NCBI GenBank assembly: GCA_002362595.1
Contig: DEUO01000050.1
Location: 493 to 17,089 of the forward strand
From: Caryophanales bacterium UBA3260
GTDB lineage: Bacteria; Bacillota_I; Bacilli_A; RF39; UBA660
Length of the DNA: 16,597 bases
Reading direction: 5' to 3'
Under the pieces are notes generated by a model. That model ran no database searches. It saw nothing but the letters and a program-made list of their open reading frames with translations, and was not told where the DNA came from. Shown piece by piece: positions 7,931 through 14,499 of the stretch. Both the position numbers and the translations under genes were made by a program. How positions within the stretch are numbered: the first letter of the stretch is position 1; every line of letters begins with the position of its first letter.

Positions 7931-8725
7931 TTAGTACACAATTTTATTGTTGGAAAATATTTTTTCAAAATCCATATCAACTTCAATAGAATCTGTTTTG
8001 TCATCATTTGTTAAATATTCAATCTTTAGTTTTATCTTAGAAAAATCGGACTTATAATTTATTATACTAGAGTTACTTTGCTTATCATCATCTATTGAAA
8101 AAGATAAACTATCTAACACAGAACTTAATTGATTACTTTTATTATCATCAACATTTTCAGTATAAGACATCAAATTCTTATCATCGTATGTAATAAAGAT
8201 ATTAATAAGTTTTAAACGTGGCTCATTAGGTGTTCCGACGACATCTCCTTGAAAATTTAAGTCATTCATAATAAAAAGATTTCTATCTTGATTTAATATT
8301 AAATAACCATTTATTTCATATTGTTCGTCCAAACTTCTTATAGTATAAATTTGATTTTTATTAAAATTATTAAACATAAATGTTGCAAGAGTAAAAAAAC
8401 AACAAATAAATAGTAATAAAAATAACACGTAAATATACATTTTTTTGAAATTTTTAAAATAATATTTTACAACTTCTAAAAAAGATTTGTTATTTAAATC
8501 ATTAAATGTAAAATCTGATTTTTTACCGTTTAGTAATTCAGCAATTGTGATATCAAGAACATCGCATAGTTGCTCTAGTTTTTCAATATCAGGCATATTT
8601 ACTCCTCGTTCCCATTTTGATACTGATTTACCTGTAATTCCTAAACGATCAGCAAGTTGTTCTTGAGTCAGACCTTTTTCATTTCGCCTTAAAGAAATAA
8701 ATTTACCTATTTTAATTAAATCCAT
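7931..8725 (-). CDS. Membrane-tethered XRE-family transcription regulator
   Basis: A 264-residue protein. Residues about 6-65 are a classic XRE/Cro-type helix-turn-helix (SLRRNEKGLTQEQLADRLGI, then SVSKWERGVNMPDIEKLEQL, then LDITIAELLNG). One hydrophobic helix follows at about 96-118 (MYIYVLFLLLFICCFFTLAT), then about 145 residues predicted outside. This is a one-component architecture: DNA binding inside, sensor outside. The start ATG 8725 has GGTGAT upstream. It should be transcribed from the -10 at 8980, through the broken small gene at 8744-8965. It lies directly upstream, same strand, of the second secreted-protein gene, and the palindromes are natural candidate targets (inference). The extracellular domain matches nothing I recognise. 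Confidence 0.85.
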   Translation of the reverse strand: MDLIKIGKFISLRRNEKGLTQEQLADRLGITGKSVSKWERGVNMPDIEKLEQLCDVLDITIAELLNGKKSDFTFNDLNNKSFLEVVKYYFKNFKKMYIYVLFLLLFICCFFTLATFMFNNFNKNQIYTIRSLDEQYEINGYLILNQDRNLFIMNDLNFQGDVVGTPNEPRLKLINIFITYDDKNLMSYTENVDDNKSNQLSSVLDSLSFSIDDDKQSNSSIINYKSDFSKIKLKIEYLTNDDKTDSIEVDMDFEKIFSNNKIVY

Positions 8726-8743
8726 ATATAAATCACCTTAATT

Positions 8744-8965
8744 TTATATTTTAATGAAATCAGATAGCTTTTTATAATGTTTTTCGTTCATTCCTAAATA
8801 AGAAGTTATGTTTTGTGTGCTATATGTTTTTTTAATTCATCTAGTACAACTATTAATACGATAGGGTTCCAGATTTTTCTAACCTATATTTTTTCTTATT
8901 CATATAGATAAACATTTCATTTTCATAGGCGTAATTCCTTCAAATATTTCTATTATCTGATACAT
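8744..8965 (-). pseudogene. Frameshifted small gene upstream of the XRE regulator
   Basis: An ATG at 8965 with AGAGGA upstream opens MYQIIEIFEGITP, then the frame breaks. Coding-like text continues in other frames (ENEMFIYMNKKKYRLEKSG, then IVVLDELKK) and returns to the first frame (TSYLGMNEKHYKKLSDFIKI, stop at 8744). Three single-base losses in the same direction, one in a run of seven As (8826-8832), would explain this and restore about 75 codons. The family is unknown. It lies 18 bp upstream of the XRE start, so it was probably the first gene of that operon. Sequencing error is possible, but three lesions in 220 bp favours real decay. Confidence 0.6.
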
Positions 8966-8979
8966 TTCCTCTGTTATAT

Positions 8980-8990
8980 ATTATACCACA
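8980..8990 (-). promoter_or_regulatory. Promoter of the XRE regulator operon
   Basis: The minus strand reads TGTGGTATAAT, an extended -10, about 15 bp before the start of the broken small gene. The same 11-mer forms the promoter at 13754-13764. Confidence 0.6.
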
Positions 8991-9025
8991 TAATAACAAT
9001 TATCACATTATTTCCAAATATGATT

Positions 9026-9159
9026 GAGAGATGGCGATTAATTGTCATGTTGATAGTGATGGTAAGATAGATTTTTCTAAAGTTATTTCTTTTGATAGTT
9101 GTTTGTCTATTGATAGTGGCGATAATGGTAGTATTAAGAGACTAGTTTTAGGTAGTTAA
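9026..9159 (+). pseudogene. 3' fragment of the 535-residue protein gene
   Basis: Equivalent to 3870-4003, the last 44 codons and stop of the 2396-4003 gene. Only three or so substitutions near its 5' end separate the copies. There is no upstream homology, so no complete gene exists here. An internal ATG (9031) could in principle start a 42-residue peptide, but a gene fragment carried by the repeat is the simpler reading. Confidence 0.85.
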
Positions 9160-9186
9160 AAAAGTTCTTAGTTAAAAGAACTTTTT
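9159..9186. terminator. Bidirectional terminator, copy B
   Basis: Sequence-identical copy of the 4003-4030 hairpin, now serving only the second VOC gene. Confidence 0.8.
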
Positions 9187-9190
9187 TTGT

Positions 9191-9571
9191 TTATCTTATC
9201 TGTTTGTCATAACTAGCTATTTCTATTTTATTACCATCTAAGTCTTCTATAGCAAAGCATATGTAATTATCTTTACTATTAGGTATAGATTCTGGTTCGT
9301 ATAGAATTTTTGCGCCCAGTTTTTGACATATTTTAAATGAATCTTCTATATTATCTGTATATAAACCTAATACTCCATTATTACCAATATATTTTTTACT
9401 TCCAGTAGCTTTAGAACTTATAATTCCAAAATAAATTTGGTTATTTGTATTATTCCAATCAGCCCATCTATTTTCTGTAATAGTTGATGGTTCTTCATTT
9501 AAAAGTTTAGTATAAAACTTTGTAGATTTTTCTATATCATCTACTACAAAATAAAAATTATCTATTCTCAT
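9191..9571 (-). CDS. VOC (glyoxalase/bleomycin-resistance fold) protein, copy B
   Basis: A 126-residue protein with the same start context and two-module VOC fold as copy A, and the same C-terminal NKIEIASY ligand segment. The six differences (His to Tyr, Glu to Asp, Asn to Lys, Met to Ile, Lys to Gln, Ile to Leu) all fall in the start of the second module, the SKK..GNN to GAK stretch. They coincide with a DNA patch of raised divergence between identical flanks. The reading frame is intact and the changes are mostly conservative, so both copies are probably functional. It is the last gene before the integrated element. Confidence 0.85.
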   Translation of the reverse strand: MRIDNFYFVVDDIEKSTKFYTKLLNEEPSTITENRWADWNNTNNQIYFGIISSKATGSKKYIGNNGVLGLYTDNIEDSFKICQKLGAKILYEPESIPNSKDNYICFAIEDLDGNKIEIASYDKQIR

Positions 9572-9647
9572 TTCTATATACCTCTATTCTAGTATAATCA
9601 TATCATATTTTTAGAGATTATAATTAGTTTAGTTAATGAACCTAAAA

Positions 9648-9663
9648 GGCGAGTTGACTCGCC
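9648..9663. promoter_or_regulatory. Palindromic operator-like element, copy 4
   Basis: GGCGAGTTGACTCGCC, identical to copy 1 and carried by the direct repeat. It lies 77 bp upstream of the second VOC start; no anchored-protein gene follows on the plus strand. Confidence 0.65.
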
Positions 9664-9742
9664 CAATGGTTGAATATATAGAAAAATACAAGTGTTCTTA
9701 TTTGTAAAGTAATAATATTAATTTTATGCCACATTTCAAGTA

Positions 9743-9771
9743 AAAAGAGATTTCAAAATGAAATCTCTTTT
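9743..9771 (-). terminator. Terminator of the severed host gene
   Basis: A perfect 12-bp stem (9743-9754 with 9760-9771) closes an AAAAT loop, with T tract on either strand. On the minus strand it immediately follows the stop codon of the fragment at 9770-9847. It may also end transcripts from the recombinase gene. Confidence 0.75.
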
Positions 9772-9847
9772 AAATACTAATTGGAGCCATTACCAAATGG
9801 GTTTCAAAATTCCATTCGCAATGCCTTTCTTTTACAAATTTAATGTA
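9770..9847 (-). pseudogene. C-terminal stub of a gene interrupted by the integrative element
   Basis: Minus-strand frame encoding 25 residues (containing FVKERHCEWNFETHLVMAPI) with TAA at 9770-9772, running straight into a strong terminator. It has no start codon or ribosome-binding site and begins close to the recombinase stop at 9874. It reads as the tail of a larger protein. The best explanation is that the element integrated near the 3' end of this gene, with the rest lying beyond the element's far end, outside the window. I cannot name the gene. Confidence 0.5.
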
Positions 9848-9873
9848 TCATATTTTATGCTTTAATACAATAT
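9780..9873. other. Probable left attachment site region of the integrative element
   Basis: This lies between the terminator of the severed gene and the recombinase stop codon. It contains two short dyads, CCATT-ACCA-AATGG (9787-9800) and CATT-CGC-AATG (9814-9824), as expected of imperfectly palindromic serine-recombinase sites. The exact crossover dinucleotide cannot be set without the other junction. Confidence 0.4.
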
Positions 9874-11526
9874 TTATTCTATTATTTCTTCATTTTTTTC
9901 TCCAAGTTCTAATAATAAAATTTCTTCTTTTTCTACTTTCCTTGTGGGCTCAATTCCTATTACTTTAAATAATAAAATATCATTTACATAATAGTCTTTA
10001 TTCTTTGCTATATCAATTACATTAAAGTCATATCTCTTTTTTAATATATCAATATATTTATCTGCTTCTTTTCTGCTTTTATATATTGCTTTACTAACTC
10101 TAAATCCTCCACGACTAATTATTTCATCTATCATATTATTTTTGCTTAACTCTGCCATCATCTGTACCATATTGCTTAAAATATTTATGCCAACAACATC
10201 TATACTTGCATTTTTTCCATCTTCCGTCTTTTTAATCTCTATATAGTCAACATATTTATTTATAAAATTGCATTTTGTCTCATAATCTGCAACATCCCAT
10301 AAATCTTTTAATAATTCATTTTTGCTAACAAAATTCAATTTTTCTTCAATAATGTTCCTATCAAGTACAAACCTAACTTTATTATTTATTTTGCATTTAT
10401 TAAATTCTTCCGCTAGTTCACTATCAATTGCAAAATATGTGCCTTCTACTGCCAAATATAACTCTAATATATCTTGCAACTTATCTACTAATGCTTCTTC
10501 AATTTTTTCTTCTCTAATATAATCATCACAGTCTTTACACTTATAATATAAATATTCTCGACCATCTTTCTTTTTAGCACCATTACAAGCCATCATTCTG
10601 CCACAACTTGGACACTTAATTTTTTGCATAAATAAATAATTTTTACTTCTATAATAATTTCTGCTATTCCTTTTAATTCTTTCTTGACACTGCCAAAATA
10701 CTTCTTCACTAATAATCGGCTCGATTTTACCTTTTATCTCTACAATTTCTCTATCTTTACTTGACTTGCCCCATTCATATATTCCTATATATGCTTTATT
10801 ATTTAAAATTGCTCCTATTGAGTCTTCTTCCCATTTCCTATATACTGCAACTTCTTTGCCTGTCTTTTTATCTTTCTTATATCTTACAAACATCTTATTA
10901 AGACCTTTTGCTTTCATAATACTTGAAATCTGACTATATGTATTACCCTCTAAACATAAATTAAAAATTTCTTTTACCAAGTCTACTTTTTCCTCATCAA
11001 TTACCCATCTTTTATTTTCTCTTTTATAGCCTAATGGGGGAGGACCACTAAAATGACCATCTTCTATTGCACCCTTTACACCATCTTTAGTTCTTTCAAC
11101 AATTACTTCTCTTTCAAATTGTGCAAATACTGCTAAAATATTCATTATCATACGACCACTTGCTGTACTTGTGTCTACTTTATCTAATATAAATTCAACA
11201 TCACAATTATATTCTTGTGCTAGTGCCATAAACTTTAAAAAGTCTACTAAATCTCTGCTAACTCTATCTATTTTAAGTGCTACTATCACATTAAATTTTT
11301 TTGCTTTCATATCTTCGACCATCTCATTAAATTTTGGTCTATCTATCGTATTTTGAGCACTTATTCCAGGCTCTTCATAAATCTTATATATATCATAATC
11401 ATAAATATTACAATGCTCTTTAATTCTTTTTTGTTGCATATCTAAACTATATCCATCACGTGCCTGCTCTTCTGTGCTAACTCTAGTATAAATCGCAACT
11501 ATCTTTTTATCATTATCTTCATTCAT
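9874..11526 (-). CDS. Large serine recombinase (element integrase)
   Basis: A 550-residue protein. ATG 11526 is chosen because AAAGGTG lies 7 nt upstream; an in-frame TTG at 11550 precedes that site. The N-terminal resolvase-type catalytic domain (about 9-155) has the nucleophile Ser17 in YTRVSTEEQ, the DRVSRDL arginines (88, 91), and the TSTASGRMI...FAQFERE...ER helix. A recombinase domain (about 160-285) follows, then a zinc ribbon (Cys305, Cys308, Cys330, Cys333) and a C-terminal extension. This is the standard layout of phage and ICE/IME integrases, which join attP and attB without host factors. Its 3' end is at the element boundary. Catalytic residues look intact, so it is probably active. 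Confidence 0.95.
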   Translation of the reverse strand: MNEDNDKKIVAIYTRVSTEEQARDGYSLDMQQKRIKEHCNIYDYDIYKIYEEPGISAQNTIDRPKFNEMVEDMKAKKFNVIVALKIDRVSRDLVDFLKFMALAQEYNCDVEFILDKVDTSTASGRMIMNILAVFAQFEREVIVERTKDGVKGAIEDGHFSGPPPLGYKRENKRWVIDEEKVDLVKEIFNLCLEGNTYSQISSIMKAKGLNKMFVRYKKDKKTGKEVAVYRKWEEDSIGAILNNKAYIGIYEWGKSSKDREIVEIKGKIEPIISEEVFWQCQERIKRNSRNYYRSKNYLFMQKIKCPSCGRMMACNGAKKKDGREYLYYKCKDCDDYIREEKIEEALVDKLQDILELYLAVEGTYFAIDSELAEEFNKCKINNKVRFVLDRNIIEEKLNFVSKNELLKDLWDVADYETKCNFINKYVDYIEIKKTEDGKNASIDVVGINILSNMVQMMAELSKNNMIDEIISRGGFRVSKAIYKSRKEADKYIDILKKRYDFNVIDIAKNKDYYVNDILLFKVIGIEPTRKVEKEEILLLELGEKNEEIIE

Positions 11527-11613
11527 AAATACACACCTTTCTAAAATCAATTCAAATTAAAAACTAATCTCTATTATTCTACCTTTGCTAAATTTATAAA
11601 ATAGGGCAGTGTG

Positions 11614-12204
11614 CTATTCTTTTACCATATTATAAAATGTGTTTGCTTTTAATCCTAACTTTGTCATACATTCCTTTGCTGTCATCTTTTTCTCTTTCCA
11701 TAATAAAACAAGCTCATCAAAATTCTCGGGCTTGCTTATTCTTGGTCTACCAAATTTAACGCCTTTATTTATTGCTATATCTATTCCTTCTCTTTGCCTT
11801 TGCTTAATATAAGTCCTTTCTTGTTCTGCTACATATGACAACAAGCCAAGCACAATATCACTAATAACAGTACCTAATAATTCTTTATTCTTACTAGTGT
11901 CTAAAATTTCCATATCTAAAACTTTTATGTCTGCTTTAATATTTTTCGTTATATCTCGCCATTCTTCAATAATCATATTATAGTTTCTGCCAAGTCTATC
12001 AATGCTCTTTATAACTAAAACATCATTCTCTCTTAATGCGTTCTTTAATACTTTATATTGCTCTCTATTAAAGTCTTTGCCACTTTCTTTATCTAAAAAA
12101 ATAAATCTTTATTCAACACCACTTTCAACAAGTGCCTTTATTTGTCTTTCTTCGTTCTGTTCCTTACTGCTTACTCTTGCATAACCATAAACTCTATTAT
12201 TCAT
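11614..12204 (-). pseudogene. Small serine recombinase (resolvase/invertase type) with an in-frame nonsense codon
   Basis: ATG 12204, preceded by GGTGG, opens MNNRVYGYARVSSKEQNEER with the catalytic Ser at 12 or 13 in YARVSSKEQ. Codon 32 is TAA (12109-12111), after which the same frame continues unbroken for 164 codons: LDKESGKDFNREQ, SIDRLGRNYN, VLGLLSYVAEQERTYIKQRQ, and a C-terminal helix-turn-helix (ECMTKLGLKANTFYNMVKE). Total would be 196 residues, the normal size. The sole defect is this stop, suggesting recent inactivation. The downstream part could be translated from ATG 11976, but it would lack the active-site Ser and serve at most as a DNA-binding fragment. It lies between the small helical gene and the large recombinase, same strand. 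Confidence 0.85.
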
Positions 12205-12234
12205 TGCTACCACCATTTCTAAATACTAATTTAA

Positions 12235-12471
12235 TTATTTTCTACCTATATAATTATCTGCTTCAACATACATCTGATTCACAATTGTGTCTGTAAACAC
12301 ATCTATTAAACTATATTTTATTTTTTTCTCTTTTAATGTTGCTAAATAATCAATTACTGACAATGTAACTACAAATCTTTTTTCTTGTTCTTCAAAGCCT
12401 GTTAATAAAACATCATAATATGCATCTGCTATCATTCTTGCTATTTGTTGTTTTATATCTTTCTTATCCAC
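12235..12471 (-). CDS. Small helical protein upstream of the recombinases
   Basis: A 78-residue protein starting at GTG 12471, with a strong AAAGGAGG site 6 nt upstream. It is predicted all-helical, with acidic and basic patches (KKDIKQQIARMIADAYYDVL at the N-terminus, IDVFTDTIVNQM near the C-terminus) and no Cys or membrane segment. No family recognised. It is followed 30 bp later by the resolvase pseudogene, so both were probably one transcript. Small helical proteins in this position on mobile elements can be accessory to excision, but nothing in the sequence shows that here. Confidence 0.7.
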   Translation of the reverse strand: MDKKDIKQQIARMIADAYYDVLLTGFEEQEKRFVVTLSVIDYLATLKEKKIKYSLIDVFTDTIVNQMYVEADNYIGRK

Positions 12472-12616
12472 GTTGAACCTCCTTTACAATAATAATATAT
12501 ATCCTGCTTAAAAAGAAAAAAAGATGAAACATAAAAAAATCTTAAATTCATTGGTATTTGTAAAACTATCAATCTTTTTCAAATATTTGTAAAAATATAA
12601 ACAGACTTTTCCAAAT

Positions 12617-12650
12617 AATAAAAAACCCAAAAATCATATGAATTTGAGTT
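12617..12650 (-). terminator. Terminator of the HhH-GPD-like gene
   Basis: Minus-strand stem AACTCAAA (12650-12643) pairs with TTTGGGTT (12631-12624), including one G-U pair, followed by a T run. Flanking TTATTTG...AAAAG and CTTTTCCAAATAA arms extend the helix with a bulge. Confidence 0.6.
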
Positions 12651-12680
12651 ATTTGAAAAGGTATACTTTTTCAATTGGTA

Positions 12681-13724
12681 TTAAACAATTTTTTCAATTA
12701 TAAGAGCATCCTTGGTTTTATCATATTTTATTATGACATCTATTACTTTTTTATCTTTGCCATCACTACCAAAGAATGTTTCTGTTATTTTATCGTTAAG
12801 TGTAATTCTTGCATAATCATATTTATAATTGTTTTTAAATTTGCTACATTTCGTTGTACCTAACATAATTATATTGTTATCGTTATCACTATTTATATCA
12901 TTTATATTTATAGTAGGTTGGACTTGTTCCATTTCCATATTATTGCTATCTAATTTATCCATAACCCTTTCTATAAATTCCTCTTTGTGTCTTCCTATAT
13001 TGACATCATCTAAATATAATTTACCTGAACATATTAGCCAAAATAATCTATCAATATTAAAAGCACTATCATTTACAATAGCTGACATTTCAGCCACTGA
13101 ATTGAAAACACTATACTCATCATTACTACATAAATCAAATGCTAAAAATATATCTTTTATATGAACATCTGGTTTAGAGTAATCTTTATATCCTAAATCC
13201 TTTAAAAAATTACAAGCCAAAGCAAAACCTAAACCATATATCTTACTTTGCAATAATGTAATTAGTTCTAATTTATTATCATTGTACTTATTAACAAATG
13301 TATCAAATTCTTCAGCACTATTAAATGTATTTAAAAATTGTGCTGATGATATAACTGATTTAGCATATAATCTCCATAAGTTTTGTTTGCTATCAATATT
13401 ATTTATATTAAAGTTTTTACTAAAAGCAATTAAAAGACTTTCTTCATCATAATTAGTTAATATCATATTACAATCAAAATCAAATAATAACTTTTTAAAT
13501 ATTTCTTTTCTTTCTGGTCTTAAAATTCCAATTACATTATATGACATTTGTTTATCTTGTAATGAAATTAACAAAGTAAATAAAATATCATTTTTTGTTT
13601 TAAAACTTTTTTCCAAATTAAAATATTTTTCTAAATCAATATCACTAGGGCATAGTTCATTTAACATTTTCTTTGCTTCATCATACATTGTAAGCATTAC
13701 TTGTTTTTTATTTTCTAAATTCAT
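12681..13724 (-). CDS. HhH-GPD-like (DNA glycosylase-fold) protein, element cargo
   Basis: A 347-residue protein from ATG 13724, with AAGGAG 9 nt upstream. Residues about 157-200 read as a helix-hairpin-helix: LLQSKIYGLGFALACNFLKD, then LGYKDYSKPDVHIKDIFLAF. The GLG hairpin (164-166) followed by an Asp in KPDVH (Asp186) matches the HhH-GPD glycosylase superfamily, where that Asp is catalytic. A later IDRLFWLICSGKLYLDD segment (224-240) also fits such proteins. No 4Fe-4S cysteine cluster is present. About 80 C-terminal residues (from 265) form a separate acidic, beta-rich region. The usual lysine of bifunctional glycosylases is not clear. It has its own promoter and terminator. DNA repair or defence by base excision are possibilities; activity is not demonstrated. 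Confidence 0.6.
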   Translation of the reverse strand: MNLENKKQVMLTMYDEAKKMLNELCPSDIDLEKYFNLEKSFKTKNDILFTLLISLQDKQMSYNVIGILRPERKEIFKKLLFDFDCNMILTNYDEESLLIAFSKNFNINNIDSKQNLWRLYAKSVISSAQFLNTFNSAEEFDTFVNKYNDNKLELITLLQSKIYGLGFALACNFLKDLGYKDYSKPDVHIKDIFLAFDLCSNDEYSVFNSVAEMSAIVNDSAFNIDRLFWLICSGKLYLDDVNIGRHKEEFIERVMDKLDSNNMEMEQVQPTININDINSDNDNNIIMLGTTKCSKFKNNYKYDYARITLNDKITETFFGSDGKDKKVIDVIIKYDKTKDALIIEKIV

Positions 13725-13753
13725 GTGGCATAACTCCTTTTTTAACTAAATTC

Positions 13754-13764
13754 ATTATACCACA
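13754..13764 (-). promoter_or_regulatory. Promoter of the HhH-GPD-like gene
   Basis: The minus strand reads TGTGGTATAAT, an extended -10 identical in 11 bases to the one at 8980-8990, 29 bp before the ATG at 13724. No strong -35 is visible. Confidence 0.6.
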
Positions 13765-13807
13765 AAACATAATTCTAAAACATATATAAATAATTATAAA
13801 TTATATT

Positions 13808-14365
13808 TTATTTTTTAGTATGTAATGGTTTTGGACTTTCAAATTTATAATTGTAAAATACTTCATTACAATTTTTACACCTATATTCTATATTATAAAC
13901 ATAGTACGTTTTATTCACAGGAACTTTTTGATTAACTTCGTATGTACTTTCACTTGTATGTTCCATAACACTATTTCTCATGGAATAGCCACCACGAGGA
14001 TATACTGTTTTACCTTTAATTGTTGTTGACATATTTTTATATTCAGTTTTATCAACTGTTCCTAAAAATTCAGTTTTGCCTACTATACAATCTTTTTTAA
14101 CATTTTTAATTTCTGCACCACAATTAGGGCATAGTTTAGCAATTCTATATTTCTTGATTGCTATAAATATAATAATTAAAAATAGAAAGATAAATGGTGG
14201 AAAAAATTCAATTAGTTTGTTGTTATCAAACATTGGTTTATCATATCCAAAGACAAATATTAATGTTGCAATAATAAGATAAGGGATCCCAACCTTTGTT
14301 ATAAACTTTAATCTTTTGCTTCTTTGATTACTTACATACTCTTTTTGTCTATTATCTTTTTCCAC
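13808..14365 (-). CDS. Two-TM membrane protein with a split zinc ribbon
   Basis: A 185-residue protein. The start is GTG 14365; no ATG is available until residue 45, inside the membrane region, and the ribosome-binding site is weak. A basic N-terminus precedes TM helices at about 25-41 and 53-70. The cytoplasmic C-terminal part has CPNC at 79-82 and CKNC at 163-166, four Cys suited to one zinc, but separated by about 80 residues of beta-rich insert (with TEYKNMSTTIKGK). A two-TM hairpin with N- and C-termini inside is predicted. Unknown function. It lies divergent from the XRE repressor at 14500, sharing an operator-rich region, and upstream of the HhH-GPD-like gene on the same strand, though that gene has its own promoter. 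Confidence 0.7.
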   Translation of the reverse strand: MEKDNRQKEYVSNQRSKRLKFITKVGIPYLIIATLIFVFGYDKPMFDNNKLIEFFPPFIFLFLIIIFIAIKKYRIAKLCPNCGAEIKNVKKDCIVGKTEFLGTVDKTEYKNMSTTIKGKTVYPRGGYSMRNSVMEHTSESTYEVNQKVPVNKTYYVYNIEYRCKNCNEVFYNYKFESPKPLHTKK

Positions 14366-14412
14366 ATAACCACAACCATATCTATATTATATAATATATT
14401 TGATTTAAAATA

Positions 14413-14437
14413 AATACAATTATCAATTGTTTGTATT
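14413..14437. promoter_or_regulatory. Overlapping dyads between divergent element genes
   Basis: AATACAA (14413-14419) is inverted as TTGTATT (14431-14437), and inside it ACAATT-ATC-AATTGT (14416-14430) forms a second dyad. Lying between the zinc-ribbon gene and the XRE gene, this is the likely operator of the XRE repressor, possibly controlling both directions. Confidence 0.5.
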
Positions 14438-14499
14438 CGTATCCACAGCGCTATCACAAGTCAAATAATTCTTTAAAATTATATATAGGTGGTAATACT

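Larger units (their letters stand above)
9026..9684. repeat. Long direct repeat, copy B
   Basis: Partner of 3870-4528 at a fixed 5156-bp offset. It begins abruptly inside a gene and ends shortly after the palindrome, where copy A continues into an anchored-protein gene but copy B does not. Confidence 0.9.

Noticed and set aside
10322..12184. Short plus-strand frames opposite the recombinase genes
   Set aside because: Shadows of conserved recombinase coding; no ribosome-binding sites and biased composition.
8744..12204. Alternative genetic code (stop codons read as amino acids)
   Set aside because: All intact genes use TGG for Trp and contain no internal stops; stops appear only in the two broken genes, and the frameshifts in one cannot be explained by recoding.
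12829..13164. Plus-strand open frame inside the HhH-GPD-like gene (also 12675-12863)
   Set aside because: Antisense shadows rich in Ile/Leu/Ser, as expected opposite Asn/Asp/Lys-rich coding; no start signals.
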